This document shows positions 21,551 to 21,622 of a stretch of 21,622 nt of DNA, piece by piece. The notes below the pieces were generated by a model. It was not told where the DNA came from and did no database searches. It saw only the letters and a program-made list of their open reading frames with translations. The first letter of the stretch is position 1, and each line of letters begins with the position of its first letter. Position numbers and translations under genes: made by a program. The DNA comes from Intrasporangium_A sp051961875 (lineage in GTDB: Bacteria; Actinomycetota; Actinomycetes; Actinomycetales; Dermatophilaceae), in the NCBI RefSeq assembly GCF_051961875.1, contig NZ_JBQCCV010000023.1:1-21622 (forward strand). The letters run 5' to 3'.

Positions 21551-21622
21551 AAATTGAATAACCAATCATACTTGCTAAAATAATAGATAATTAATTAAAC
21601 GGTGCGCCATCCCCCACACACA
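21551..21622. other. AT-rich edge segment unlike the rest of the window
   Basis: From 21551 to 21600 about 9 of 50 bases are G or C, against roughly 70% elsewhere. It contains TTAATTAA and ends, after a short GC-rich piece, in ACACACA. No gene is visible. It could be a chimeric contig end, vector or adaptor sequence, or the edge of an AT-rich foreign element. Confidence 0.7.

Noticed and set aside
1..21622. CRISPR array, tRNA or rRNA gene, insertion sequence, phage or toxin-antitoxin genes
   Set aside because: No regularly spaced repeats, cloverleaf-like segments, transposase motifs or phage proteins were seen when reading the window.

Overview
The window is a dense, very GC-rich stretch of bacterial chromosome. 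It looks actinobacterial, and my inference is the Micrococcales (Intrasporangiaceae/Dermatophilaceae type). The grounds are very high G+C, many GTG starts, a SerB with two N-terminal ACT domains, the divergent GT4 glgA / glgC pair, a SURF1 homologue, a DUF3099 protein, a fabG-fabI (mabA-inhA type) pair, and at least ten genes with no Shine-Dalgarno but a TANNNT -10 box 6-7 nt before the start codon, as expected for leaderless mRNAs. No tRNA, rRNA, CRISPR array, insertion sequence or phage gene was seen.

Layout. (1) 1-1632, plus strand: the 3' part of an ispH homologue coupled by a 4-bp overlap to hpnH (radical SAM adenosylhopene transferase), probably the end of a hopanoid locus. (2) 1694-5783, minus strand: a tightly coupled three-gene operon (4-bp overlaps) for a glycosyltransferase fused to a wax-ester-synthase/DGAT-type acyltransferase, a DMT-family membrane protein and a short-chain dehydrogenase. 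This is the best candidate for an undescribed system, perhaps making and moving an acylated glycolipid. (3) 5859-9281, minus strand: TrmH/SpoU RNA methyltransferase, TSUP (TauE/SafE) permease, SPFH/band-7 protein and its NfeD partner. (4) 9372-10993: a stand-alone ABC ATPase divergent from a conserved-looking hypothetical gene interrupted by a one-base frameshift. (5) 11027-14899: divergent glgA (GlgM-type) and glgC, then serB. (6) 14927-17113: fabG-fabI on the minus strand, with two small genes (DUF3099 and a Cys/His protein) running the other way. (7) 17277-21463: moaA divergent from SURF1, an ABC exporter tail to tail with SURF1, and a small hypothetical gene at the edge.

Three genes deviate at sites that matter. 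The ispH homologue lacks roughly 44 central residues, including the region of the catalytic Glu and a substrate-binding His. The serB product has Ala where the HAD phosphatase nucleophile Asp belongs. The hypothetical gene at 10230 is frameshifted at a C6 run. The last ~70 bases switch abruptly to about 18% G+C and look like a chimeric contig end or the edge of a foreign element. Together these could be genuine decay, or base and assembly errors in a draft sequence; reads are needed to tell.

Regulatory structure includes a perfect 16-bp inverted repeat over the TSUP promoter and start, a perfect 10-bp hairpin between fabG and fabI, and a cluster of alternative inverted repeats in the convergent gap before moaA.
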